Positions 7,693 to 15,766 of a stretch of DNA of 21,681 nt are shown one piece after another. The translations under genes and the position numbers were made by a program. Source of the DNA: an uncultured Clostridium sp. (lineage in GTDB: Bacteria; Bacillota; Clostridia; Lachnospirales; Lachnospiraceae); NCBI GenBank assembly GCA_947253885.1, contig CAMYAO010000024.1, positions 1-21,681 of the forward strand, written 5' to 3'. Within the stretch, counting starts at the first letter, position 1, and each line of letters opens with the position of its first letter. The notes beneath the pieces were generated by a model that made no database searches, was not told the DNA's origin, and saw only the letters and a list, made by a program, of their open reading frames with translations.

Positions 7693-8583
7693 TTATTGTG
7701 ACGGTTGTTCCATTCTGACCGTAACGACTCTTCCGGGCAATACGATAATCCCTTTCTGAATCAACTGATTCATATTTTCTAAAATTCGATATTTGGCATC
7801 CCAATAATCATCTGCAGGAATACAGATTTGAAAATTTAGAGTCACTCCATTGGTCGCCAAATCTGTTACCATAGAGGTTACATCCAAATTCCGGATTCTG
7901 GATGGATCCTTCTCAAGCATGGCGATCACTTCATTTTTTATCAACTGTATATCGGAAGAAAAAGCCACATTCATAGAAAGATTCAAAATTACCCGATTAT
8001 CTTTTGTGAAATTCGTAAGACTGCAGTTTGATAAAGCACCGTTCGGCAAAACAACAGTATTCTGCTGAGCTGTGATCAATTTCGTATAACAAAGCGTAAT
8101 CTCTTTTACTCTTCCTATATTTCCGTGAGTATCTTCTTTTATATAATCACCTACACGAAACGGTTTCAATATCAGAATCAAAACTCCTCCGGCAAAATTG
8201 GAAAGACTTCCCTGTAATGCCAAACCTGCTGACAATCCGGCAGAACCGACAATTGCCACAACCGATCCTGTTCCAATACCGAAAACTCCTAAAATCAACA
8301 GAATCAGAAAGATATAAAAGATTGCACCGATAATCTGGCTGAAAAACTGTCGAACTCCGGTATCAAGACTTGTTTTGCCTAATCCTTTTGTAATAGGATT
8401 CTTTAATGCTTTAATGATCTTTTGTCCAATCAAAAAAATCAAAATTGCAAATAAAACTTTCAAGATTCCACTAACCAGAGATGGTAAGCCTGCCAAGAAA
8501 AAATCTGCAATTGACTCATAGGATTGTTCCCCTGAAAATAATGCTTTACTGATATTCTCAGCTAAATTTCCTGCTAATAACAT
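7693..8583 (-). CDS. mscS: Small-conductance mechanosensitive channel, MscS family
   Basis: A membrane channel that opens under membrane tension and releases solutes on osmotic downshift. The 296 residues match the compact MscS type. Transmembrane segments lie at about 31-57, 80-104 and 106-140. The third is the Gly/Ala-rich pore helix that opens with GSVVAIVGSAGLSAGLALQG and ends in the conserved ILKPFRVGDYI. The cytoplasmic beta domain and alpha/beta vestibule domain follow (about 150-290), with a VVLPNGALSN block typical of the family. The ATG at 8583 has GGGGAG about 4 nt upstream. Only 9 nt separate it from the DUF1015 stop codon, so the two genes are cotranscribed. The functional reason for that pairing is not obvious. 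Confidence 0.94.
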   Translation of the reverse strand: MLLAGNLAENISKALFSGEQSYESIADFFLAGLPSLVSGILKVLFAILIFLIGQKIIKALKNPITKGLGKTSLDTGVRQFFSQIIGAIFYIFLILLILGVFGIGTGSVVAIVGSAGLSAGLALQGSLSNFAGGVLILILKPFRVGDYIKEDTHGNIGRVKEITLCYTKLITAQQNTVVLPNGALSNCSLTNFTKDNRVILNLSMNVAFSSDIQLIKNEVIAMLEKDPSRIRNLDVTSMVTDLATNGVTLNFQICIPADDYWDAKYRILENMNQLIQKGIIVLPGRVVTVRMEQPSQ

Positions 8584-8592
8584 ATCACTCCC

Positions 8593-9828
8593 CTATATTT
8601 CATGAATAAATAATCCACTTCTCAGTTTCGGTTCAAACCAGGTAGATTTCGGCGGCATCACACGCTCTGCATCTGCTACTGCAAACAACTGAGACATAGT
8701 AGTCGGATATACTGCAAATGCAACCTTACAGTCTGTATTACATCTTCTCTCCAACTCTTCAAGCCCCCGAATTCCACCCACAAAATCAATTCGTTTATCT
8801 GTCCGAGGATCTCCTATCCCCAGGATCGGCTGCAATAACAAATGCTGTAAAAGAGCCACATCTAATCCTTCTACAGGATCCTCCGTGAGATCTTCTTTTT
8901 TTAAAGCTATCGTATAATAAACTCCATCCAGCAACATCGTTATTTCTCCTGCTTTTTTAGGATGCTTATCCTGATTGGTATTTTCCTCTACTATAAAACG
9001 TTTTTTTACTTTATCCAGAAAATCCTCTTTTGTCAATCCGTTCAAATCTTTTACAGCACGATTATAATCCATTATCCGCAGTTGCTCATCCGGAAATAAA
9101 ACGGACAGGAAAAATTGATACTCCTCTTCTCCTGTCGGGTTGGAGTCTTCTTTTCTTCTCTTCAACCCGACCTTAACGGCGGAAGCCGCTCTGTGATGTC
9201 CGTCTGCAATATAGATATCATTAATAGAAGAGAAAGCTGATCGGATCCTCTCGATCCTTTTCTCTTCTGAAATAATCCAAACACGATGAATAACATTATC
9301 CTCAGTTTTAAAATCATATATCGGAGTTTCTTTCTCCACTTCCCGAACTACTTCATTGATACTCTCCTGACTTCGATAGGCTAAAAAGATAGGACCGGTC
9401 TGAGCATTACAGGTGTCTATATGACGAATGCGATCCTGCTCTTTTTCTACACGTGTAAACTCATGTTTTTTTATCCTGTTTTCCAAATAGTCATCAATAG
9501 CAGACACTGCGACTATACCGGTCTGGCTTCTATTGTTCATAGTCAATTGATAGAGATAATAACAAGGTGTATTTTCCCGGATCAAGCTTTGCTCCGCCAC
9601 CATATTCCATAACAGATCATGTGCTTTTTGATATACCTCAGGTGCATACATATCGTAATCATTTGGAAACTGTGTCTCCGGACGATCAATATTTAAAAAT
9701 GACAGCGGACGATTTTTCACATACTCGCTTGCCTCTTCTCTGCTAAACACATCATATGGTAACGCTGCTATTGCAGCCACCTCTTTTTTGTTCGGTCTGA
9801 TTGCCCGAAATGGTCTGATATCTGACAT
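8593..9828 (-). CDS. DUF1015-family protein linked to the serine genes
   Basis: A soluble protein of 411 residues. I place the start at the ATG at 9828 because AAGGAGG lies 7 nt upstream; the frame stays open a further 20 codons to a TTG at 9888, but that start has no ribosome binding site. Family hallmarks are the opening MSDIRPFRAIRPN, LPYDVFSREEA (about 23-33), KKHEFTRVEKEQDR (120-132 region) and IADGHHRAASA (207-217). The DGHHR at 209-213 resembles the DGHHR/GxxR signature of the ParB/sulfiredoxin fold superfamily. That superfamily includes CTP-binding ParB and free serine kinases (archaeal SerK, staphylococcal SbnI). The biochemical role of this protein is not shown by the sequence. Because it follows serC-serA directly, an activity on serine or phosphoserine is a reasonable inference. 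It starts a two-gene unit with mscS. Confidence 0.88.
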   Translation of the reverse strand: MSDIRPFRAIRPNKKEVAAIAALPYDVFSREEASEYVKNRPLSFLNIDRPETQFPNDYDMYAPEVYQKAHDLLWNMVAEQSLIRENTPCYYLYQLTMNNRSQTGIVAVSAIDDYLENRIKKHEFTRVEKEQDRIRHIDTCNAQTGPIFLAYRSQESINEVVREVEKETPIYDFKTEDNVIHRVWIISEEKRIERIRSAFSSINDIYIADGHHRAASAVKVGLKRRKEDSNPTGEEEYQFFLSVLFPDEQLRIMDYNRAVKDLNGLTKEDFLDKVKKRFIVEENTNQDKHPKKAGEITMLLDGVYYTIALKKEDLTEDPVEGLDVALLQHLLLQPILGIGDPRTDKRIDFVGGIRGLEELERRCNTDCKVAFAVYPTTMSQLFAVADAERVMPPKSTWFEPKLRSGLFIHEI

Positions 9829-9851
9829 ACGTTTCCTCCTTACAGAGCTAT

Positions 9852-9880
9852 ATTTTAACATAATCTCTATTGTATTTATA
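9852..9880 (-). promoter_or_regulatory. Possible extended -10 promoter of the DUF1015-mscS unit
   Basis: Minus strand TGTTAAAAT: TAAAAT at 9852-9857 (5 of 6) with the TG of an extended -10 at 9859-9860. The -35 position 17 nt further upstream is poor (TATAAA at 9875-9880). It lies between the serA terminator hairpin and the DUF1015 ribosome binding site, where a promoter is expected. Confidence 0.35.
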
Positions 9881-9895
9881 TAAAGCAAACTAAAG

Positions 9896-9933
9896 AGACC
9901 GGAATCATCGTATCGAAACGAATATTCCGGTCT
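9896..9933 (-). terminator. Hairpin terminator after serA
   Basis: A 10-bp stem AGACCGGAAT/ATTCCGGTCT (9896-9905 with 9924-9933), a 2x2 internal loop, then a further TCGT/ACGA stem with a 6-nt loop. It begins 6 bases after the serA stop. The following tract on the minus strand (CTTTAGTTTGCTTT) is only moderately U-rich, so termination may be partial and DUF1015-mscS may receive read-through. Confidence 0.6.
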
Positions 9934-9938
9934 TTGTA

Positions 9939-11102
9939 TTATCGAATCACCCGTACTTTGATAACTCCCTCTATCTGCTTCAACTGTTCTACTGCAGCCT
10001 TCGTAACAGGTGCATCCAGATCAATCAGAGAATAAGCGTAATCCCCTTTTGATTTATTTGTCATATCTGAAATATTTAAATCTGTCTCACCTAATACCGC
10101 TGAGTACTTTGCAATCGTGCTTTTTACATTCTTATGCAAAATTGCAATCCTGGATGCGGCTGTACAAATCCCCATATCACAGGCAGGATAATTAACGGAA
10201 TTTTTAATATTTCCGTTCTCCATATAATCTCTTACTTCCTCTACCGCCATCATTGCACAATTGTCCTCGGATTCTTCTGTAGAAGCACCCAGATGAGGAA
10301 TTACAATACAACCTTTTTTACCGGCGGTAACTGGACTCGGAAAATCAACTACATATTTACCGACTGTTCCGTTATCCAAAGCCTGAACCATTGCCGATTC
10401 ATCTACCAATGTATCTCTTGAAAAGTTTAATACAACAGCAGAATCCTTCATCATCGCAATCGCAGACGCATCAATCATCCCCTTGGTAGAATCCAATAGC
10501 GGTACATGAATGGTTATATAATCGCACTCTCTGTAGATTTCCTCCACTTCAGTTACATGAACAACGCTTCTGGAAACATTCCAGGCCGCATTAACGGATA
10601 GAAAAGGATCGTATCCCATAACATCCATTCCCAGTGCATGTGCTGCATTGGCAACCTTTACACCGATTGCTCCTAAACCGATTACACCGAGCTTTTTTCC
10701 CTGGATTTCACTTCCCGCAAATGCTTTTTTCGCTTTTTCCGCAGACTTTGCAATTCCGGCGTCCTGCTGATTATCCCTTACCCAGTCCATTCCACCTTTA
10801 ATATCTCTGGCTGCCAAAAGCATTCCTGCAATCACCAATTCCTTTACACCGTTTGCATTTGCACCCGGTGTATTAAATACTACAATTCCGGCATCTGCAC
10901 ACTTATCTAATGGAATATTATTTACTCCGGCACCTGCCCTGGCAACTGCCAATAATTCCTTCGGAAACTCCAGATCATGCATCGCAGCACTTCTGACCAG
11001 CACAACCTGTGCTTCTTCTAAATGATCCACTTTCTGATAATCTGCTGTAAATTTATCTAAACCGCATTTTGCGATCGGATTTAATGTTGTATATTGAAAC
11101 AT
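9939..11102 (-). CDS. serA: D-3-phosphoglycerate dehydrogenase, short ACT-containing type
   Basis: Oxidises 3-phosphoglycerate to 3-phosphohydroxypyruvate with NAD+, the first step of serine synthesis. The protein has 387 residues. The NAD-binding GLGAIG is at 142-147, followed by D165 in YDPF, which should bind the adenosine ribose. The substrate domain comes from both ends of the first 300 residues. The ACT-like C-terminal domain spans about 325-387 (NVKSTIAKYSAVLGETDLNI), the usual serine feedback site. Of the catalytic triad, R229 (in NFSRD) and H270 (in HLGASTEES) are clear. The Glu that normally sits in the DVFxxEP segment is absent; the corresponding stretch reads VVDFPSP. AGAGG lies about 6 nt before the ATG. 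It follows serC by 20 nt, in the same transcript. Confidence 0.94.
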   Translation of the reverse strand: MFQYTTLNPIAKCGLDKFTADYQKVDHLEEAQVVLVRSAAMHDLEFPKELLAVARAGAGVNNIPLDKCADAGIVVFNTPGANANGVKELVIAGMLLAARDIKGGMDWVRDNQQDAGIAKSAEKAKKAFAGSEIQGKKLGVIGLGAIGVKVANAAHALGMDVMGYDPFLSVNAAWNVSRSVVHVTEVEEIYRECDYITIHVPLLDSTKGMIDASAIAMMKDSAVVLNFSRDTLVDESAMVQALDNGTVGKYVVDFPSPVTAGKKGCIVIPHLGASTEESEDNCAMMAVEEVRDYMENGNIKNSVNYPACDMGICTAASRIAILHKNVKSTIAKYSAVLGETDLNISDMTNKSKGDYAYSLIDLDAPVTKAAVEQLKQIEGVIKVRVIR

Positions 11103-11122
11103 TGCAAACCTCTTTCCTCTTC

Positions 11123-12217
11123 TTATTTTAATTCACTTATATGTGCTTCTTCAAACTTCTTCATAAAATCAATCAACGCAACAACCCCTTCTCTCGGCAT
11201 TGCATTATAAATAGAAGCACGCATGCCACCGACAGTTCTATGACCTTTCAGATTTTCAAATCCTGCTTTTTTTGACTCTGCCACAAATAAGGCTTCCAGA
11301 TCTTTATCCCCTATCACAAAAGGTACATTCATCCAGGAACGATCTTTTTTTACAACAGTTCCTTTAAACATTTTACTGTGATCCAGATAATCGTACAACA
11401 GCTCCGCTTTTTCCCTGTTCCGCTCTTTCATGGCTTCCAGACCACCGATACTCTTTAACCATTTAAAGACTTTTCCACACATATAAATAGTATAACATGG
11501 AGGAGTATTATACATACTTCCATTATCCGCTGTCGTTTTATATTTTAAAATTGTCGGAGTTAGAGGATGAATATCATCACGAATCAAATCCTCTCGAATA
11601 ATAACAATTGCAACACCTGCAGGTCCTACATTCTTTTGTACTCCGCCATATACGATTCCGTACTTACTTACATCGATCGGCTCTGATAAAAAGCAGGAAG
11701 AAACATCTGCTACCAAAGTCTTGCCTTTTGTATTCGGCAATTCCCGATAAGTAGTACCATAAATCGTATTATTTTGACAGATATATACATAATCGGCATC
11801 TTCACTGATCGGAAGATCTGAACAATCCGGTATGTAGGTATAGGTCTTGTCTTCGGAAGAAGCAATTGCATTTACTTTTCCATATTTCTGAGCTTCCTGA
11901 TATGCTTTCTTTGCCCAGTTGCCGGTAATAATATAATCTGCCACACCGTTTTTCATCAAATTCAACGGAATCGCTGCAAACTGTGCCGTTGCTCCTCCCT
12001 GCATAAATAATACCTTATAATTATCCGGTATTTTCATCAATTCACGAATATCCGCTTCTGCTTCATCCATTATTGTCTGAAACATGGAAGAACGATGGCT
12101 CATCTCCATTACAGACATTCCGCAACCTTTGTAATCCAGCATTTCTTCCTGTGCTTCTTTTAAAACCTCAACCGGTAATACGGCCGGACCTGCTGAAAAA
12201 TTGTAAACTCTACTCAT
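11123..12217 (-). CDS. serC: Phosphoserine aminotransferase
   Basis: A PLP enzyme that transfers the amino group of glutamate to 3-phosphohydroxypyruvate, giving O-phosphoserine, the second step of serine synthesis; it often also serves pyridoxal phosphate synthesis. The protein has 364 residues, the standard length. The family start VYNFSAGPAVLPVEVL (4-19) and the cofactor-phosphate loop GGATAQF (74-80) are clear. K195 in GGVQKNVGPAG is the Schiff-base lysine. H41/R42 in SHRS and HRTVGGMRASIYN near the C-terminus are the expected substrate-phosphate contacts. AGGAGG lies 6 nt upstream of the ATG. It precedes serA by 20 nt. No phosphoserine phosphatase gene is in the window. The 94-nt gap to ilvB has no clear promoter or strong terminator, so serC-serA may be read from the ilv-leu transcript. 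Confidence 0.97.
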   Translation of the reverse strand: MSRVYNFSAGPAVLPVEVLKEAQEEMLDYKGCGMSVMEMSHRSSMFQTIMDEAEADIRELMKIPDNYKVLFMQGGATAQFAAIPLNLMKNGVADYIITGNWAKKAYQEAQKYGKVNAIASSEDKTYTYIPDCSDLPISEDADYVYICQNNTIYGTTYRELPNTKGKTLVADVSSCFLSEPIDVSKYGIVYGGVQKNVGPAGVAIVIIREDLIRDDIHPLTPTILKYKTTADNGSMYNTPPCYTIYMCGKVFKWLKSIGGLEAMKERNREKAELLYDYLDHSKMFKGTVVKKDRSWMNVPFVIGDKDLEALFVAESKKAGFENLKGHRTVGGMRASIYNAMPREGVVALIDFMKKFEEAHISELK

Positions 12218-12311
12218 TTTGACCTCCTATGTGTAGTATAAAATTTGAAACAATCGGAGTATGACTCTCAACATCCTCCATTTATTTGAAAAACCAATTC
12301 TGGATTTCCCT

Positions 12312-13982
12312 CTAAACATCATCCTGATCAATCACATCTGAAATTGCAGCTCCGGGTGCCACCATCGGCCATACATTTGCATTACTTGCAATCACACAGT
12401 CGATTACAACCGGTCCTTCTTCTTTCAATGCTTCTTGAAATGCTCGATCGAATTCTTCTTTTGTAGTAGCACGAACCCCTTTTGCCCCTAATGCATTTGC
12501 AACAGCAGCAAAGTCGACCCCGTCGTTAAAAATTGTGTTGGAATAATTTTTATTATAAAAAAGTCCCTGCCATTGGTATACCATACCGAGAACCATATTG
12601 TCCATTACAACCTCAATCAAAGGAAGGCGTTCTCTTGCAGCTGTGGCAAGTTCATTTAGATTCATTCGAAAACATCCGTCTCCGGCAATATTGATTACCT
12701 GACGATCCGGCATTCCGATCTGGGCTCCGATTGCCGCTCCGAGTCCATATCCCATTGTGCCTAAACCGCCGGAAGTTAAAAAGGTTCGCGGCTTTGTAAA
12801 TTTATAATATTGTGCCGCCCACATCTGATGCTGACCCACTTCAGTTACAATGATAGCATCTTCTTCTGTAAGATGATTGATTGTCTCTACTATATACGGA
12901 CCGCTCAGTCCCTCCTGATCATATTTTAACGGGTGTGTTTCTTTGATCTGATCAATATATGCCAGCCACTCATTATGCTCCTGATCGGAAAGTTTTTGAT
13001 TGATTTCCTTTAATACCTCTTTCACATCTCCGATTACTGATGCATCCGTAATAATATTTTTATTGATTTCGGCAGGATCCACATCAATTTGCAGAATTTT
13101 GGCATTCTTCGCAAAGTTTTTTGCATCGGAAATAACCCTGTCACTGAACCTTACCCCTATACCGATCAGTAAATCACAATGACTAATACCGTAATTGGAC
13201 GCTTTGGTACCATGCATTCCCACCATACCGGTATAACGTCTGTCAGTTCCCGGAAACGCACCCTTTCCCATCAGAGAATCTGTAATAGGAGCATCCACCT
13301 TTCTTACAAATGCTGCCAGTTCCTCACTTGCATCAGATAAAATTGCTCCGCCTCCGACAAAAATAAACGGACGTTCTGCCCGCTCAATCATGTCAACTGC
13401 CGCATCAATATCACTCTGTGTCAAATTCGATTTAAAAGGCTCTGTCTTTTCTTTTCCCTTGAAAATATATTCTGTTACTGCTGCAGTTACATCCTTTGGA
13501 ATGTCAACCAGAACAGGTCCCGGTCTTCCGGACTGCGCAATTCGAAACGCTCTTCGAATCACAGCCGCAAGCTGATCTACTTCTTTTACAATAAAATTAT
13601 GCTTTGTAATCGGTGTCGTAATTCCCCTGATATCTACTTCTTGAAAACTGTCTTTTCCCAACAGCGGTACTCCGACATTGCATGTGATCGCAACAATCGG
13701 AATGGAATCCATATATGCAGTTGCAATACCGGTAACAAGGTTGGTAGCTCCGGGACCGGAAGTGGCAAAACATACTCCCACCTTTCCGGTAGCACGTGCA
13801 TATCCGTCTGCCGCATGACTTGCTCCCTGTTCATGCGCTGTTAAAATATGCCGAATCTGATCTCTCTGCTTATATAACTCATCATATACATTTAAAATTG
13901 CACCTCCCGGATAGCCGAAAATAGTGTCCACATTTTGCTCTTTTAAACATTCTAACAAGATTTGTGATCCATTTAACTGCAT
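12312..13982 (-). CDS. ilvB: Acetolactate synthase (acetohydroxyacid synthase) large subunit, anabolic type
   Basis: A ThDP/FAD enzyme that joins two pyruvates, or pyruvate and 2-oxobutyrate, in the first common step of valine/leucine and isoleucine synthesis. The 556 residues cover the full catalytic subunit. The ThDP-activating Glu is E51 in AHEQGASHAADGYAR. The ThDP/Mg motif begins GDG at 434-436 and ends at N462. The GMVYQWQGLFY segment (about 466-476) with W471 is the mark of the biosynthetic enzyme rather than of catabolic AlsS. It lies downstream of ilvD, separated by 84 nt that hold a hairpin and a possible extra promoter. Neither the regulatory small subunit (ilvN) nor ilvC is next to it, unlike in many operons. 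The start is supported by GGAGG 6 nt upstream. Confidence 0.95.
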   Translation of the reverse strand: MQLNGSQILLECLKEQNVDTIFGYPGGAILNVYDELYKQRDQIRHILTAHEQGASHAADGYARATGKVGVCFATSGPGATNLVTGIATAYMDSIPIVAITCNVGVPLLGKDSFQEVDIRGITTPITKHNFIVKEVDQLAAVIRRAFRIAQSGRPGPVLVDIPKDVTAAVTEYIFKGKEKTEPFKSNLTQSDIDAAVDMIERAERPFIFVGGGAILSDASEELAAFVRKVDAPITDSLMGKGAFPGTDRRYTGMVGMHGTKASNYGISHCDLLIGIGVRFSDRVISDAKNFAKNAKILQIDVDPAEINKNIITDASVIGDVKEVLKEINQKLSDQEHNEWLAYIDQIKETHPLKYDQEGLSGPYIVETINHLTEEDAIIVTEVGQHQMWAAQYYKFTKPRTFLTSGGLGTMGYGLGAAIGAQIGMPDRQVINIAGDGCFRMNLNELATAARERLPLIEVVMDNMVLGMVYQWQGLFYNKNYSNTIFNDGVDFAAVANALGAKGVRATTKEEFDRAFQEALKEEGPVVIDCVIASNANVWPMVAPGAAISDVIDQDDV

Positions 13983-14002
13983 CTGTATCCTCCATACTTA
14001 AA

Positions 14003-14031
14003 ATTATATGGCAAAACTTGGCCCTTGAAAA
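14003..14031 (-). promoter_or_regulatory. Possible internal promoter for ilvB
   Basis: Minus strand: a perfect TATAAT (14003-14008) with TTTTCA (14026-14031, 4 of 6) 17 nt upstream. The -35 lies inside the preceding hairpin. The leader would be under 20 nt. This could offset termination between ilvD and ilvB. The -35 is weak. Confidence 0.3.
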
Positions 14032-14045
14032 TTCAAAAGCCAAGT
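14016..14045 (-). terminator. Terminator-like hairpin between ilvD and ilvB
   Basis: In minus-strand RNA ACTTGGC pairs with GCCAAGT, extended by two G-U and three further pairs to a 12-bp stem with a 6-nt loop, then TTTTG. The wobble pairs favour the minus strand. It lies within an apparent operon, so it may be a partial terminator or a processing/stability element that lowers expression of the distal genes. Confidence 0.5.
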
Positions 14046-14066
14046 CTTACTTTAATTTTTGTATTC

Positions 14067-15740
14067 TTACATTTCATCGTAACTTTTTAAAATAGCTCCC
14101 GTATTCCCTGAGGTAACCATAGACTGGTATCTCTTCAGATAGCCGGTAGTTACCCGAGGTTCCCGTGGCTGCCATTTTGCTCGTCTTTCTTCCAGCACTT
14201 CTTCGGAAACATCTACATTTAATGTGTTTTCCGGAATATTAATCTTAATAATGTCTCCCTCTTCGATCAATGCAATCGGTCCGCCGACAGCAGCTTCCGG
14301 AGAAACATGCCCGATAGAAGCACCTCTGGAAGCACCTGAAAATCTTCCGTCTGTGATCAGTGCAACAGAGGAACCGAGCCCCATTCCGGCAATTGCAGAA
14401 GTAGGATTCAGCATTTCACGCATACCGGGGCCTCCTTTCGGACCTTCATAGCGGATTACAACAACATCTCCCGCAACAATCTTACCACCTCTGATAGCTG
14501 CAATTGCATCATCTTCACAATCAAATACACGTGCAGGTCCTTCGTGAACCATCATCTCCTCTACAACAGCAGAACGTTTTACAACTGCAGAATCCGGAGC
14601 AATATTTCCTTTTAATACTGCAATTCCTCCAATCGGACTGTACGGATTATCTACCGGTCGAATCACTTCTGGATTGCGATTTTTGGCATGCTTCATATTT
14701 TCTCCGATTGTAAATCCTGTTACTGTTTTACACTCTTTATTAATCAGACCAAGCTTATCCAGCTCTGTCATAACCGCATATACTCCGCCGGCCTCATTCA
14801 GATCCTCCATATAGGTAGGACCTGCCGGTGCCAAATGACAAAGGTTTGGCGTCTTTTTACTCATTTCATTTGCAATTTCAAGGTTCAAATTTACACCGGC
14901 TTCATGTGCAATCGCAGGCAGATGCAACATAGAATTAGTAGAACATCCAAGTGCCATATCCATAGTCAATGCATTCATAAATGCTTCTTCCGTCATGATA
15001 TCTCTCGGCTTGATATCTTTCTTCCACATTTCCATTACCTGCATACCCGCCATTTTTGCCAACTGAATTCTTTTTGACATTGGCGCAGGAATCGTACCGT
15101 TTCCTGGAAGCCCCATTCCTATCGCTTCTGTCAAACAATTCATGGAATTTGCAGTATACATTCCAGAGCAGGAACCGCAGGATGGACAGGCATTTTCTTC
15201 AAAATTCAATACATCCTCTTCCGTCATTGTACCTGCCGCATAAGAACCGACCGCCTCAAACATGGATGATAATGATGTTTTGCAACCATTTACCTTTCCT
15301 GCCAGCATAGGACCTCCTGATACAAATACTGTCGGTACATTTACACGAGCCGCCGCCATCAGCAGTCCCGGTACATTCTTATCACAGTTCGGAATCATAA
15401 CAAGTGCATCAAACTGATGTGCTACTGCCATACATTCTGTAGAATCTGCAATCAGATCACGGGTTACCAGAGAATATTTCATTCCGATGTGCCCCATAGC
15501 AATCCCGTCGCAGACTGCAATTGCCGGAAATACTACAGGAGTTCCCCCTGCCATAGCTACACCGATTTTAACTGCCTCTACCAGCTTATCTAAATGCATG
15601 TGTCCCGGAACAATCTCATTGTAAGAGCTTACAATACCTACCATCGGTCTTTTCTGCTCTTCTTTTGTATAACCTAAGGCATTTAGCAAAGATCGTGCCG
15701 GTGCCTGTTCGATTCCTGATTTCATGTTGTCGCTTTTCAT
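14067..15740 (-). CDS. ilvD: Dihydroxy-acid dehydratase
   Basis: An iron-sulphur enzyme that dehydrates 2,3-dihydroxyisovalerate and 2,3-dihydroxy-3-methylvalerate to the 2-oxo acids for valine/leucine and isoleucine. I place the start at the ATG at 15740, giving 557 residues: AAGGAG (15750-15755) is 9 nt upstream. The frame can be read from a TTG at 15758, but that would overlap this ribosome binding site. Cluster ligands are C119 in NCDKNVPG and the Cys group of CPSCGSC (185-191). K121, next to C119, is conserved. The GRFSGASRG segment near the C-terminus holds the catalytic Ser. The sequence is of the CPSCGSCSGMYTANSMNC type common in clostridia. It lies 26 nt after leuB and is followed by the hairpin before ilvB. 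Confidence 0.97.
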   Translation of the reverse strand: MKSDNMKSGIEQAPARSLLNALGYTKEEQKRPMVGIVSSYNEIVPGHMHLDKLVEAVKIGVAMAGGTPVVFPAIAVCDGIAMGHIGMKYSLVTRDLIADSTECMAVAHQFDALVMIPNCDKNVPGLLMAAARVNVPTVFVSGGPMLAGKVNGCKTSLSSMFEAVGSYAAGTMTEEDVLNFEENACPSCGSCSGMYTANSMNCLTEAIGMGLPGNGTIPAPMSKRIQLAKMAGMQVMEMWKKDIKPRDIMTEEAFMNALTMDMALGCSTNSMLHLPAIAHEAGVNLNLEIANEMSKKTPNLCHLAPAGPTYMEDLNEAGGVYAVMTELDKLGLINKECKTVTGFTIGENMKHAKNRNPEVIRPVDNPYSPIGGIAVLKGNIAPDSAVVKRSAVVEEMMVHEGPARVFDCEDDAIAAIRGGKIVAGDVVVIRYEGPKGGPGMREMLNPTSAIAGMGLGSSVALITDGRFSGASRGASIGHVSPEAAVGGPIALIEEGDIIKINIPENTLNVDVSEEVLEERRAKWQPREPRVTTGYLKRYQSMVTSGNTGAILKSYDEM

Positions 15741-15766
15741 GTTGTATTTCTCCTTCAATATCTAAA

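Noticed and set aside
12218..12311. Separate promoter for serC
   Set aside because: A TATACT is present, but no -35 lies at an acceptable distance and there is no extended -10.
14688..15077. 129-codon plus-strand frame
   Set aside because: Antisense to the highly conserved middle of ilvD; no ribosome binding site and no family resemblance.
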